Shown here in pieces: positions 49,175 to 57,529 of a DNA stretch of 64,000 nt. How positions within the stretch are numbered: position 1 is the first letter of the stretch; each line of letters begins with the position of its first letter. The DNA is taken from assembly GCF_037997115.1 (NCBI RefSeq), contig NZ_CP150484.1, positions 6,468,228 to 6,532,227 of the forward strand. The letters run 5' to 3'. Both the position numbers and the translations under genes were made by a program. A model generated the notes under the pieces. It was not told the origin of the DNA. It searched no databases and saw nothing but the letters and a program-made list of their open reading frames with translations. Origin of the DNA: Amycolatopsis coloradensis. GTDB taxonomy: Bacteria; Actinomycetota; Actinomycetes; Mycobacteriales; Pseudonocardiaceae.

Positions 49175-50317
49175 TCAGAGCTCGGCCAGGAGGAGCCCGC
49201 TCCGCGGTTTCGGCGTGAAGTAGGTGGCCTTCCTCGGCATCCGCGATCCGGCCGCGTGCACGGCGAGCACCTCCGCGTACGGGACCGGGGCCAGCAGCAC
49301 TACCGCGTCCGCGTCTTCGGGCACCGGCGCGCCCGGCAGCAACGGACGCACGTTCGGCCCTTCCGGATCGACGCCGAGCGCCCCGCGAAGCAGCTCCTGC
49401 TCGACCATCGCGTGGTCGCCGCCCGCCTTGCCGAGCGTCACCCGGAGCGCCGACTCTCCGGCCAGCACGGTCACCTCGCCCGGCTCGGCGGGCGGCCCCG
49501 GCGGGCCGGGATGGACGTCGAACCCCGCCTCCGTCCATCGCCGGAGAAGGGTGGCCGGGTCGAGGCCGGTGCCGGCGAGCACCCGGTGGATGGGCCCGAT
49601 CCGCAGCCCCGGCCCGCCGGTGACCAGCGCGAGCAACGCGCCGCGCCCCGAAGCCGCGGCGGCCGCGACCCGGTGGTTGCCGTCCGCGACCAGGAGATCC
49701 AGCTCGTCCAGTGCCGCCAGCAGCTCGTCCTGGGCCGGGCCGGGACCGGCGAGCCACAGTTCGTGCTTGCGACCCGGGCCGTCCACTGTGGACAGGCTCG
49801 GCACCTGTCCCCGGCAGAGCCGCTCGATCAGCGCGGTCAGCTCCCGGCCACCGGTCGCGGGGACCAGCATCGCGGCACTCGTCGCGACACCGAGCGCGGC
49901 CAGCATCGCCGCCCGCTCCGCGACGACGTCCGGATAGACGTCCTCGGTATGCCGCACCCGGGTGACCCCGTCGTCCCGGACCGCGGCCGGATCGACCAGG
50001 CACAGCACGCCCAGCGCGACCCCGTCCGGTCCGTCGATGCGATACGGCGCGACGACGTCGGCGACCGGGCGATAGTGCCGCTCCCGGATCCGCTCGAACG
50101 TCGCTCTGGCCTGCGGCAAGGCCGCCTCGATCGAGAGGCCGCCCGCCAGCGCGGCCGGGGTCCTCGCCGGATGCTGGACCGCCAGCAGGCTGTCGCCGTG
50201 CGCCCCGGCGAGCGCGGCCTCCACCCGGTCCGGGTCGGCGAACTCGTCGACGTCGGGCCCCGGGACGCAGTCGCGGACGGCCCAGCCGCGGCCGATCGGC
50301 CGGATCCAGGTGCTCAT
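49175..50317 (-). CDS. DUF1015 family protein
   Basis: This 380-residue protein shows family hallmarks: VADGNHRVAAA (usually DGHHR), SRMPRKATYFTPKPRSGLLLAEL at the C-terminus, and an internal ERHYRPVADVVAPYRID. In this copy His of the DGHHR motif is Asn. Function is unknown; the family has been suggested to bind nucleotides or act on phosphorylated metabolites. ATG 50317 is chosen; MDR at 50326 is three residues longer. The gene precedes the ligase on the same strand by 40 bases and could share its transcript. Confidence 0.85.
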   Translation of the reverse strand: MSTWIRPIGRGWAVRDCVPGPDVDEFADPDRVEAALAGAHGDSLLAVQHPARTPAALAGGLSIEAALPQARATFERIRERHYRPVADVVAPYRIDGPDGVALGVLCLVDPAAVRDDGVTRVRHTEDVYPDVVAERAAMLAALGVATSAAMLVPATGGRELTALIERLCRGQVPSLSTVDGPGRKHELWLAGPGPAQDELLAALDELDLLVADGNHRVAAAAASGRGALLALVTGGPGLRIGPIHRVLAGTGLDPATLLRRWTEAGFDVHPGPPGPPAEPGEVTVLAGESALRVTLGKAGGDHAMVEQELLRGALGVDPEGPNVRPLLPGAPVPEDADAVVLLAPVPYAEVLAVHAAGSRMPRKATYFTPKPRSGLLLAEL

Positions 50318-50437
50318 CCGATCCATTCTGCGGGATAGCTCACGGAAAAAATCGGTCCCATGACCGGGTGTCTCCGTGGAATGCTTACCCATACGAAGTA
50401 GTTGACGCCGTTCATGAGCCTGAGGAGACCGCCACAG

Positions 50438-51958
50438 ATGACGACCCCGGCCCCGGTCACCGCGAAGGAAGGGGTCGGTTTCCGGTCCGAACGCGGCCCC
50501 GTCCTGATCGCCGTGATGCTGTGTTCCGGCCTGATCGCGCTGGACTCGACCATCATCGCCACGGCGGTGCCCTCGGTGGTCGCCGATCTGGGCGGGTTCT
50601 CGCAGTTCCCGTGGCTGTTCTCGATCTACCTGCTGACCCAGGCGGTCACCGTTCCGCTGTACGGCAAGTTCGCCGACGTCCTCGGGAGGCGGCCGGTGAT
50701 GTTCTTCGGGATCGCGGCGTTCCTGGTGGGCTCGGTGCTGTGCGGCGCGGCCTGGAGCATGCCGGTGCTGATCGCGGCCCGCGCGGTGCAGGGCATCGGC
50801 GCGGGCGCCATCCAGCCGATCGCGCTGACCATGGTCGGCGACATGTACACCGTCGAGGAACGCGCCAGGGTGCAGGGCTATCTCGCCAGCGTGTGGGCCA
50901 TCTCGTCGGTGGTCGGGCCGACGCTGGGCGGCGTGTTCGCCGAGTACCTCGACTGGCGCTGGATCTTCTTCATCAACCTGCCGCTCGGCGCGCTGGCGGC
51001 GTGGATGCTGTTCCGCAACTTCCGCGAACGCGTCGAACGCCGCTCGCACCGCATCGACTACCTCGGCGCCACGCTGCTCACCCTCGGCTGCTCGCTGCTG
51101 ATCCTCGGCCTGCTGGAGGGCGGGGTCGCCTGGGGCTGGGCGTCCGCGCCGAGCCTGGCGATCTTCGGCGGCGCGGTGGTGCTGCTGGCGGCGTTCGTGT
51201 TCGTGGAACGCAAGGCCGACGAGCCGGTGCTGCCGCTGTGGATCTTCACCAAACGGACCCTGATCGGCGGGAACCTGGTCGCCGTCGTCGTCGGCATGCT
51301 GCTGATGGGCCTCACCTCGTATTTGCCGACCTTCTCCCAAGGCGTGCTCGGCACCGGCGCGCTCGTCGCCGGATTCGCGCTGGCGGCGCTGACCGTCGGC
51401 TGGCCGATCTCGGCGTCGCTGGCGGGCCGGGTCTACATGCGGATCGGGTTCCGGGACACCGCGCTGATCGGCAGCGGGATCGTCATCGCGGGCGCGGCGC
51501 TCACGGTATTCCTGACGGCGGGGTCGTCGATCTGGCTGGCGGCCGCGGCCGCGTTCGTCCTCGGGCTGGGGCTGGGCCTGGCGTCGAGCCCGACGCTGAT
51601 CGCCGTGCAGTCCACGATCGGGTGGGAACGCCGCGGCGTCGTCACCGCGACCAACATGTTCAGCCGCTCGCTGGGCAGCGCCGTGGGCGTGGCGATCTTC
51701 GGCGCGATCGCGAACGCCACGCTGGCGAGCCGCTTCGCCGGCCCGCCCGCGGGGGTCACCGGCCTGCCATCCGGGGTCGACGCGACCAGTGTCGTCCTGG
51801 AGGGCCACGGCCCGGACACCCCGACGACGACGTTCGTGCGCGGCGCACTGGCGGACGCCACGCACCACGTCTTCCTGGCGATGCTGGTGGTCGCCGTGCT
51901 CAGCGTCGGCGCGCTGCTGCTGATGCCGCGGCGGACCGAAGAGCTGAAGTTCGACTAG
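50438..51958 (+). CDS. DHA2-type MFS exporter
   Basis: This 506-residue, 14-segment EmrB-like transporter contains LIALDSTIIATAVPSVVADLG in segment 1, GKFADVLGRRPVMF in loop 2-3 and SSVVGPTLGGVFAEYLDWRWIFFINLP. It should export drugs or metabolites by proton antiport. In-frame starts exist at 50402 and 50414; ATG 50438 has GAGGAG ten bases upstream. It is divergent from the DUF1015 gene and convergent with the LLM oxidoreductase across 28 bases. Confidence 0.92.
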   Translation: MTTPAPVTAKEGVGFRSERGPVLIAVMLCSGLIALDSTIIATAVPSVVADLGGFSQFPWLFSIYLLTQAVTVPLYGKFADVLGRRPVMFFGIAAFLVGSVLCGAAWSMPVLIAARAVQGIGAGAIQPIALTMVGDMYTVEERARVQGYLASVWAISSVVGPTLGGVFAEYLDWRWIFFINLPLGALAAWMLFRNFRERVERRSHRIDYLGATLLTLGCSLLILGLLEGGVAWGWASAPSLAIFGGAVVLLAAFVFVERKADEPVLPLWIFTKRTLIGGNLVAVVVGMLLMGLTSYLPTFSQGVLGTGALVAGFALAALTVGWPISASLAGRVYMRIGFRDTALIGSGIVIAGAALTVFLTAGSSIWLAAAAAFVLGLGLGLASSPTLIAVQSTIGWERRGVVTATNMFSRSLGSAVGVAIFGAIANATLASRFAGPPAGVTGLPSGVDATSVVLEGHGPDTPTTTFVRGALADATHHVFLAMLVVAVLSVGALLLMPRRTEELKFD

Positions 51959-51986
51959 CAGGCCACTCACGACCACGGTGACCCAC

Positions 51987-52877
51987 TTAGTTCTGCAGCG
52001 GGACGGCGTGTTCGACGAAGTTCTCGACGAACCGCTGGATCGGCTCCGGCCCGGCCGGGTACAGCACGAACTTGCTCAGCCCGGCGTCGACGTACTCGGC
52101 GACCAGATCGCGGGCGGCACGCCAGCCGCCCGCGATCAGCCGGGACGGGTCCGCGTCGGACCGGGCCGCGATCGAAGCCGCGAGCGCGTGCGGGATCCCG
52201 TCCTCGGCGACGATGAGGCTGATGCCGAAATGGTCGGCCTCGATTTCCCTGCCCGCCTCGGCCGCGGCCTCCTGGATCGCCTCGCGGCCGGCACGCGCTT
52301 CCTCCGGCGTGAGGAAACTGGCCAGCCAGCCGTCCGCGAGCCTGCCGACCCGCCGCAGCGCGCCCGGTGCCTTCCCGCCGAGCCAGAGGTCGAGCCGCTT
52401 GACCGGCCGCATGCCGAGCCCCGCGCCCTCGACGCGGAAGAACTCGCCATCGAAGGTGACCTCCTCCTGTTCCAGCAAGGCCCTGATCAGCCGCAACGAC
52501 TCGTCGAACACCGCGGCGCGGCGGCCCGGCGGCACCGGGAACAACGGCAGTTCCGCGTCGCGCGCGGGCTTCAGCCCGAAGACCGGCAAGACCCGCTTCG
52601 GCGCGAGTGCGGCGAGGGAGGCGAGTTGTTTGGCGACCAGGACCGGGTCACGGCCGGGCAGCACCATCACCCCGGTGCCGACCTTCAGTTTCGTGGTGCG
52701 GGCGAGCGCGTGCGTCAGCCCGACGACCGGATCGATCCTCGGCGAGTACACCGCCTCGGGCAGCCAGAGCGAATCGACGCCCGCCCGCTCCAGCAGATCG
52801 ACCGCGGCACCGAACTCCCCTGGCGCCGTCGCTGTCCCCAGCCCGGCACCGATCCTGATCTTCAGGTCCTCCGCCAC
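51987..52877 (-). CDS. LLM-class flavin or F420-dependent oxidoreductase
   Basis: This 296-residue TIM-barrel protein of the luciferase-like monooxygenase superfamily has DLLERAGVDSLWLPE, KLKVGTGVMVLPGRDPVLVAKQLASL, PVKRLDLWLGGKAPGALRRVGRLADGW near the C-terminal side. Actinobacterial members commonly use F420. The substrate is unknown. GTG 52877 has AAGGAG six bases upstream; the frame extends further only as shadow. It is divergent from the thioesterase at 53023. Confidence 0.9.
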   Translation of the reverse strand: MAEDLKIRIGAGLGTATAPGEFGAAVDLLERAGVDSLWLPEAVYSPRIDPVVGLTHALARTTKLKVGTGVMVLPGRDPVLVAKQLASLAALAPKRVLPVFGLKPARDAELPLFPVPPGRRAAVFDESLRLIRALLEQEEVTFDGEFFRVEGAGLGMRPVKRLDLWLGGKAPGALRRVGRLADGWLASFLTPEEARAGREAIQEAAAEAGREIEADHFGISLIVAEDGIPHALAASIAARSDADPSRLIAGGWRAARDLVAEYVDAGLSKFVLYPAGPEPIQRFVENFVEHAVPLQN

Positions 52878-53022
52878 GTCCGCTCCTTCCGCGGGCCAGG
52901 CCGCGGCCCGGTGTCCAGTGTTCCCAGCGTGAACAACCCCGCACAAGCATGGACTCATTCCGCGAATCCCCCGTACATTCCAGTGTCGTGCGGGCCGTTC
53001 CCGCACGGATTGGGGGATTTCG

Positions 53023-53769
53023 ATGGCAGGACAGGCTCCGAGCAGCTGGACGCGATGCTTCCATCGGGCGCCGTCGGCCGGGATGCGGCTCCTCGCCTTC
53101 CCGCACGCGGGTGGATCGGCGAGCGCGTACCGCGCGTTTTCGGCGGCCCTCTCGCCCACGATCGAGGTGCACACCGCCCAATACCCGGGGCGGCAGGACC
53201 GGATGGGCGAGCCGGTCATCGACGATGTCCACGTCCTGGCCGAGCACCTGGTGGACGTCGCCGCCGCGCTCCCGAAACCCTTCGCCCTCTTCGGCCACAG
53301 CATGGGCGCGATCGTCGGCTTCGAGGTCGCCCGGCGGCTCGAAGCGCGAGGCATCGTCCCGGCCGCGCTGTTCGTCTCGGCCCGCCGTGGTCCGGACGTG
53401 CAGAAGGAGAAGTCGCATCACCTCGCCGACGACGACACCTTCCTCGACGAGGTCAGCCGTCTCGGCGGCACGGACCCCACGATCTTCGCCGACCCGGACA
53501 TCCGCGCGCTCGCGTTGCCCGCGCTGCGCGGTGACTACAAGGCCGTCGAGACCTATCGCTACCGGCCCGGCCCCGACGTGAGCTGCCCGGTCGTGGCGCT
53601 CGCCGGGAACGCGGACCCGGTCCTGCAGCTGCCGGACGTCGAAAACTGGCGCGAGCACACCACCGGCTCGTTCGAGATGGAGGTGTTCGAGGGCGGTCAC
53701 TTCTTCCTCGAAGACAACCTCGACGCCGTCGTCGCGCGCATCCTCGGCAAGCTGACCGTCAGTCCCTGA
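53023..53769 (+). CDS. Type II thioesterase (TEII)
   Basis: This 248-residue alpha/beta hydrolase matches editing thioesterases of NRPS and PKS clusters: LLAFPHAGGSASAYRAF, YPGRQDRMGEP, nucleophile elbow GHSMGA, Asp in GNADPVL and His in GGHFFLE. It should remove misprimed or stalled acyl groups from carrier proteins. No NRPS or PKS is nearby, so it is an orphan that may serve clusters elsewhere. Its 3' end overlaps the LuxR-type remnant on the other strand. Confidence 0.92.
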   Translation: MAGQAPSSWTRCFHRAPSAGMRLLAFPHAGGSASAYRAFSAALSPTIEVHTAQYPGRQDRMGEPVIDDVHVLAEHLVDVAAALPKPFALFGHSMGAIVGFEVARRLEARGIVPAALFVSARRGPDVQKEKSHHLADDDTFLDEVSRLGGTDPTIFADPDIRALALPALRGDYKAVETYRYRPGPDVSCPVVALAGNADPVLQLPDVENWREHTTGSFEMEVFEGGHFFLEDNLDAVVARILGKLTVSP

Positions 53770-54130
53770 GGCCTTCCCTGCTCGCCCACGCGACGACCTC
53801 GGTCCGGTTCGCCAGGATGCTCCGGACGTGGCCTTCCACCGTGCGTTCGGAAAGCACCAGCTTCTCGGCGATCCGGCGGTTGCTCAGCGCGTCGGCGAGC
53901 AGGGCGACGATCTCGCGTTCCCGCCCGCGCGAGCGGTCCCGGTATGGCCAGTCGCCGGAACTCGTCGAGCGCGTCGCGCGCGATCCCTTGCGCGCGAACG
54001 AGATCGCCCCGGGCGACCAGTGTTTCGGCGAGCAGCAAGCTCGCCTGGGCGACACCAGGCCGGGCGCCGATGCCTTCGTTGACGGCGATCGTCGCCCAGG
54101 ACGGCGGGCTGACCGGGCTCGTCGTCGCGT
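53759..54130 (-). pseudogene. 3' remnant of an ATP-binding LuxR-family regulator
   Basis: Two frames carry consecutive pieces of one protein end. The upstream piece (~54130-53950) reads ATIAVNEGIGARPGVAQASL and LLAETLVARGDLVRAQG, a TPR-like helix pair. The downstream piece reads REREIVALLADALSNRRIAEKLVLSERTVEGHVRSIL, a LuxR helix-turn-helix, then NRTEVVAWASREGL with about five residues missing before it. The ATPase and most TPRs are gone and a frameshift separates the pieces, so the gene is dead. Confidence 0.75.
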
Positions 54131-54184
54131 TGTGGCGTGACCGCGGGTCCGCGCTCGCCGCCGCCGATCGCCCCGCCGGGATGA

Positions 54185-54616
54185 TCAGGCCCAGGCGGAA
54201 AGTTCCTTGGCGAGCGCGGACGGCCCGCCGGCGGTGCGCAACGTCGGCGCGCCGGGCCAGCAGTCCTGGTGGTCGCCGGTGCGGAGGGTTTCGGCGAACC
54301 TGGCGACCAGCCGCGGCTGCGACGCCACCGTCCGGCCACCGAGGTAGGCGACGACGACGTGGTGATCGTCGTCCGAATGCGTCACCACGGCGGCCGACCA
54401 GCCGTGCTCCTCGTGCCACATCAGGTCGACGTCGCGCTCGGGGAAGCCGGGAAGGCGCCAATTCAGCCTCATCCTGGCGGTGACCGGACCGGCGAGGTCG
54501 ACCGTGCACGCGTCCCTCCGTATCCCCAATGCCGCGGCCACGTCCTCCAGGTAGGCGTTCAGCCTGGTCTTGAGCTCCAGACCTGCTTCCGTGGGCGCGG
54601 GGGTCGAGGTGGTCAC
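54185..54616 (-). CDS. DUF6292-like protein
   Basis: This 143-residue protein has LNAYLEDVAAALGIRRDACTVDLAGPVTARMRLNWRLPGFPERDVDLMWHEEHGWSAAV, followed by VAYLGGRTVASQPRLVARF, a pattern I associate with DUF6292, a family common in Pseudonocardiales. Function is unknown. It has no signal peptide or membrane segment. The family assignment is from memory and moderately secure. Confidence 0.7.
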   Translation of the reverse strand: MTTSTPAPTEAGLELKTRLNAYLEDVAAALGIRRDACTVDLAGPVTARMRLNWRLPGFPERDVDLMWHEEHGWSAAVVTHSDDDHHVVVAYLGGRTVASQPRLVARFAETLRTGDHQDCWPGAPTLRTAGGPSALAKELSAWA

Positions 54617-54716
54617 GGTCCCTCATCTTCCTGTCACTGTGAGTTGGCGTGACGGGAATTACCCACCCCGGAGCGGCTTCACACCCTCATTTCGTCACAC
54701 CACGGTTTCGGTTCGC

Positions 54717-55160
54717 TCAAGCCGTGGCTTCGATGACGCGGGTCAGTGCCGTGTGCAGCGCCTCCAGCTCGGAGACCTCCATACCGAGCTTCTCCACCAC
54801 GCGATACGGGATCTTTTCCGCCTCCGCGCGCAACGCGCGACCGGATTCCGTCAGCTCGACCGTCAGCAGCCGCTCGTCCTCGGAGCTGCGCCTGCGCGTG
54901 ACGTACCCGATCGTCTCCAGGCGCTTGAGCAGCGGTGACAGCGTCGCGGGCTCGGCACGCAGAGCGACACTCAGGTCCTTGACGGCCTGCGGGCCTCGCT
55001 CCCACAGCGCCAGCATGACCAGGTACTGCGGATGGGTGAGCCCATGGGGTTCCAGCAGCGGACGGTAGATGGCGATGACGCTGCGCGAAGCGACCGACAG
55101 CGCGAAACACACCTGACGCTCCAGCGCGAGCGGATCCTCGCCCAGATCGATCGACTTCAT
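54717..55160 (-). CDS. OhrR-like MarR-family regulator
   Basis: This 147-residue MarR protein has DPLALERQVCFALSVASRSV, matching the region around the peroxide-sensing Cys of OhrR, then HPQYLVMLALWE and winged-helix sequence AEPATLSPLLKRLETIGYVTRRRSSEDERL. OhrR-type proteins release DNA on oxidation by organic peroxides. ATG 55160 has GGAGGGG six bases upstream; ATG 55181 is weaker. No Ohr peroxidase gene is adjacent; the divergent target is a DUF5313 protein. Confidence 0.88.
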   Translation of the reverse strand: MKSIDLGEDPLALERQVCFALSVASRSVIAIYRPLLEPHGLTHPQYLVMLALWERGPQAVKDLSVALRAEPATLSPLLKRLETIGYVTRRRSSEDERLLTVELTESGRALRAEAEKIPYRVVEKLGMEVSELEALHTALTRVIEATA

Positions 55161-55202
55161 CTCCGGCCCCTCCGAGTTCATGCCGCCGATCCTAGCCACG
55201 AC

Positions 55203-55229
55203 GCTAACGTTTAGCGTGCTAATCATTAG
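55203..55229. promoter_or_regulatory. Overlapping palindrome array, probable MarR operator
   Basis: Three palindromes overlap: GCTAACGTTTAGC (55203-55215), TTAGCGTGCTAA (55211-55222) and CTAATCATTAG (55219-55229). They sit between the divergent regulator and the DUF5313 gene, 35 bases from the latter's ATG. Alternating TTAGC/GCTAA half-sites are what a dimeric MarR protein would bind cooperatively. Confidence 0.65.
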
Positions 55230-55264
55230 TGTACTGTGACAGCATCGACGGAAGGAGTCGCCCG

Positions 55265-55657
55265 ATGCCCCGCAAGCGCCCGGACGTGTTCCGCTGGCTG
55301 TGGTACTCACTCGGCGGCAGGCTGCCCGAGCGCTACCACGCCTGGATCCTCCACGACGCGACCACGGGAAGCTGGCGCTGGCGGCACGTCGCCCGCAGCA
55401 CGGTGATGATCGCCCCGCTCTGCGCCGTATGGCTGCTCCTGCCCGGCCCGCTCACGCTGCGGCTGGCGATCGTGCTGATGGCCGCGCTCGTCGCGTACTT
55501 CTACTCGATGGCCTACATGGAGGAGAGCATCGAGCACCGGCTGGCCAAGAACGGCTTCCCACCCGGCATCGGGCGCCGGACGCGCGCGGAGGCCATCGCG
55601 GTCGCGGAAGCCGAGGTGACCGAGCGGTACCTCGCGCGGTACCGGAATCAGGCCTGA
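55265..55657 (+). CDS. DUF5313 family membrane protein
   Basis: This 130-residue protein has a conserved start RPDVFRWLWYSLGGRLPERYHAWILHD, two membrane segments (~45-65 and ~68-88) and a charged tail containing HRLAKNGFPPG. The family is actinobacterial and of unknown function. ATG 55265 has GAAGGAG seven bases upstream. It is probably repressed by the divergent OhrR-like regulator, which would suggest a role in envelope or peroxide stress (inference). Confidence 0.85.
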   Translation: MPRKRPDVFRWLWYSLGGRLPERYHAWILHDATTGSWRWRHVARSTVMIAPLCAVWLLLPGPLTLRLAIVLMAALVAYFYSMAYMEESIEHRLAKNGFPPGIGRRTRAEAIAVAEAEVTERYLARYRNQA

Positions 55658-55700
55658 TCTCCTGATACCTTCGGCGGGCGCCCGCCCCGGCACCGGCCCA

Positions 55701-55727
55701 GTGTCGCGAAAGTGGCTTTCGCGACAC
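55701..55727. terminator. 12-bp stem, 3-base loop hairpin
   Basis: GTGTCGCGAAAG (55701-55712) and CTTTCGCGACAC (55716-55727) are perfect complements around TGG. It lies 43 bases after the DUF5313 stop and 75 bases before the pseudouridine synthase start. It is a likely intrinsic terminator lacking a U tract. Confidence 0.6.
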
Positions 55728-55801
55728 ATGCGCACAGCCGGCACCCCAGGAAGCCGCCCGCGACCAGGACGGACGAGCCGCCGCGGCTAGAGTGCGCGGT
55801 G

Positions 55802-56743
55802 ATGAGACGCAAGCTCCGCCCGCCGCTCCCGCCCCGTCACGGGCTCGATCCCGCGAGGCTCAAGATGCCCGCCGAGGGCCCCTGGACGACGTTGCGGGAG
55901 CACCTCGTCGAGCGGCTCCCCCGGGTCGCACCCGAGCGGATCGAGGAGATGCTCCGGGAGGAGCGCATCGTCGGGCTCGACGGGCCGCTGGGCGTCGATT
56001 CCCCGTTCGTGCCGGACTCGTTCATCTGGTTCCATCGCGACCTGCCCGACGAGATCGAGGTGCCGTTCGAGGTCTCCGTCGTGCACCGCGACGAGCATTT
56101 CCTGATCGCCGACAAGCCGCATTTCCTCGCGACGATCCCGCGCGGGCGGCACATCCTGCAGACCGCGCTGGTCCGCCTGCGCCTTGAACTCGGCCTTCCC
56201 CAGCTCAGCCCCGCCCACCGGCTCGACCGGGTCACCGCGGGGCTCATCCTGTTCGTGATCACCCCCGAAGTCCGCGGCAAGTACCAGACGATGTTCCGGG
56301 ATCGCCTGGTGCACAAGGAATACGAGGCGATCGCCCCCTACGACCCTGATGTCGTGCTGCCGCGCGAGATCAGCAGCCGCATCGTCAAGGAACGCGGGGT
56401 CATCGCCGCGCAGGAGGTCGACGGGCCGCCCAACGCGGAAACGCGCGTCGAGCTCATCGAGCACCGCGACGGCCTCGGCCGGTATCGCCTGATCCCCGCG
56501 ACCGGCCGCACCCACCAGCTCAGGCTGCACATGAGCGGTCTCGGGTTGCCGATCCTCGGCGACGACTTCTACCCGGAGCTGACCGAAACCCCGCTCGACG
56601 ACTTCACCGAACCCCTGCAACTGCTGGCGAAGGTCCTCGAGTTCACCGATCCGGTCTCCGGGGAACGCCGCCGGTTCGAGAGCAGGCAGACGCTCCAGGC
56701 GTGGACGGACCTCGACGCGTGGCGCCGCGGGCCCTTGCCGTGA
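55802..56743 (+). CDS. RluA-family pseudouridine synthase
   Basis: This 313-residue enzyme has the catalytic motif AHRLDRVTAGLILF with Asp nucleophile, plus RLVHKEYEA and the C-terminal block YRLIPATGRTHQLRLHMSGLGLPILGD. An N-terminal extension of ~90 residues, including a WFHRDLPDEIEVPFEV element, is typical of the RluC/TruC-like actinobacterial group. It isomerises uridine in rRNA or tRNA; the target is unknown. ATG 55802 or GTG 55799 can serve as start. Its TGA forms the first bases of the following hairpin. Confidence 0.92.
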   Translation: MRRKLRPPLPPRHGLDPARLKMPAEGPWTTLREHLVERLPRVAPERIEEMLREERIVGLDGPLGVDSPFVPDSFIWFHRDLPDEIEVPFEVSVVHRDEHFLIADKPHFLATIPRGRHILQTALVRLRLELGLPQLSPAHRLDRVTAGLILFVITPEVRGKYQTMFRDRLVHKEYEAIAPYDPDVVLPREISSRIVKERGVIAAQEVDGPPNAETRVELIEHRDGLGRYRLIPATGRTHQLRLHMSGLGLPILGDDFYPELTETPLDDFTEPLQLLAKVLEFTDPVSGERRRFESRQTLQAWTDLDAWRRGPLP

Positions 56744-56785
56744 AGGCCTCCTTACCTACCCTGAAGGTAGTGAAGGAGGCCTTCA
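56741..56785. terminator. 13-bp stem hairpin with inner stem
   Basis: TGAAGGCCTCCTT (56741-56753) pairs with AAGGAGGCCTTCA (56773-56785), with an inner CTACC/GGTAG stem. The stop codon of the RluA gene is its first three bases, and the convergent secreted-protein gene ends 13 bases beyond it. Confidence 0.75.
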
Positions 56786-56797
56786 CGGACTTCGGGG

Positions 56798-57403
56798 TTA
56801 CTTCCGCCAGAACTTGATCCCGCTCCAGGTCACCTTGACCGGTCCGGCGCCACTCGCCGTCCGATAGGCGCCGAACTTGTCGTAGTAGCTCCCGCCGCTG
56901 CTGCTCACGGTCTGCTTCAGCGAACCGTTGATGTACACCTTGTGCGTGCTCCCGACCTGATGCACGGTGTTGACCCGCACGGACGTCCCGACGGTCGCCC
57001 CGCTCCCCAGCGTGTCCCCGCCGTGGACGGCGTAGAGCCGCCCGCCGCGTTCGACCGCGAGCATGAAGTACGGCCCGGCGGTCGGCGCGTCGCGGAAGGT
57101 CTGCTTCAGGCTGATCCGGGTGCCCGCCATGCTGGTGATCCGGAACGATCCCTCGAACTGCCGGGTCCCGCCGGTGTAGGTCGCGTAGCGCCGTTCCGCC
57201 CGCTGATCCCCGCTTCCGGTGGAGCAGGTCAGTTCGAAGTTCAGCCCGTCGACGGTGCCGCAGCCGCGTTCCTGGACGTTGAACGACGGGTTCTCCGCTG
57301 TCCACGGCCCGGTGCCGACCTGGGCGTTCGCCGGCATCGCCGACGCGATCAGGCCGAGCACGGCCGCCGCGGCCACCCCGGCGGTCCGAAGTCGTCTCCG
57401 CAT
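56798..57403 (-). CDS. Secreted jelly-roll protein, polysaccharide-lyase-like
   Basis: This 201-residue protein has a signal peptide (TAGVAAAAVLGLIASAMPANA, cleaved after ANA) and a mature all-beta domain. ITSMAGTRISLKQTFRD, AGPYFMLAVERGGRLYAVHGG, THKVYINGSLK and YYDKFGAYRTASGAGPVKVTWSGI resemble the concanavalin-like fold of family 7 or 20 polysaccharide lyases and related binding proteins. Catalytic activity is not certain. ATG 57403 has CAGGAGG upstream. Confidence 0.7.
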   Translation of the reverse strand: MRRRLRTAGVAAAAVLGLIASAMPANAQVGTGPWTAENPSFNVQERGCGTVDGLNFELTCSTGSGDQRAERRYATYTGGTRQFEGSFRITSMAGTRISLKQTFRDAPTAGPYFMLAVERGGRLYAVHGGDTLGSGATVGTSVRVNTVHQVGSTHKVYINGSLKQTVSSSGGSYYDKFGAYRTASGAGPVKVTWSGIKFWRK

Positions 57404-57529
57404 CCTGCCTCCTGCACACTCAGGGCGGCGGTGATGGTCCAGACCAGGACCAGGCTGCGACTGTACGAGTACGGGCCGTCATCGGACAAGACGTTGACGC
57501 CCCGGCGTCCCGCTGATTGGGTAACGACG

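Noticed and set aside
53023-53769. Thioesterase as part of a biosynthetic cluster in the window
   Set aside because: No NRPS, PKS, carrier protein or tailoring cluster is near; only a distant PKS remnant is present.
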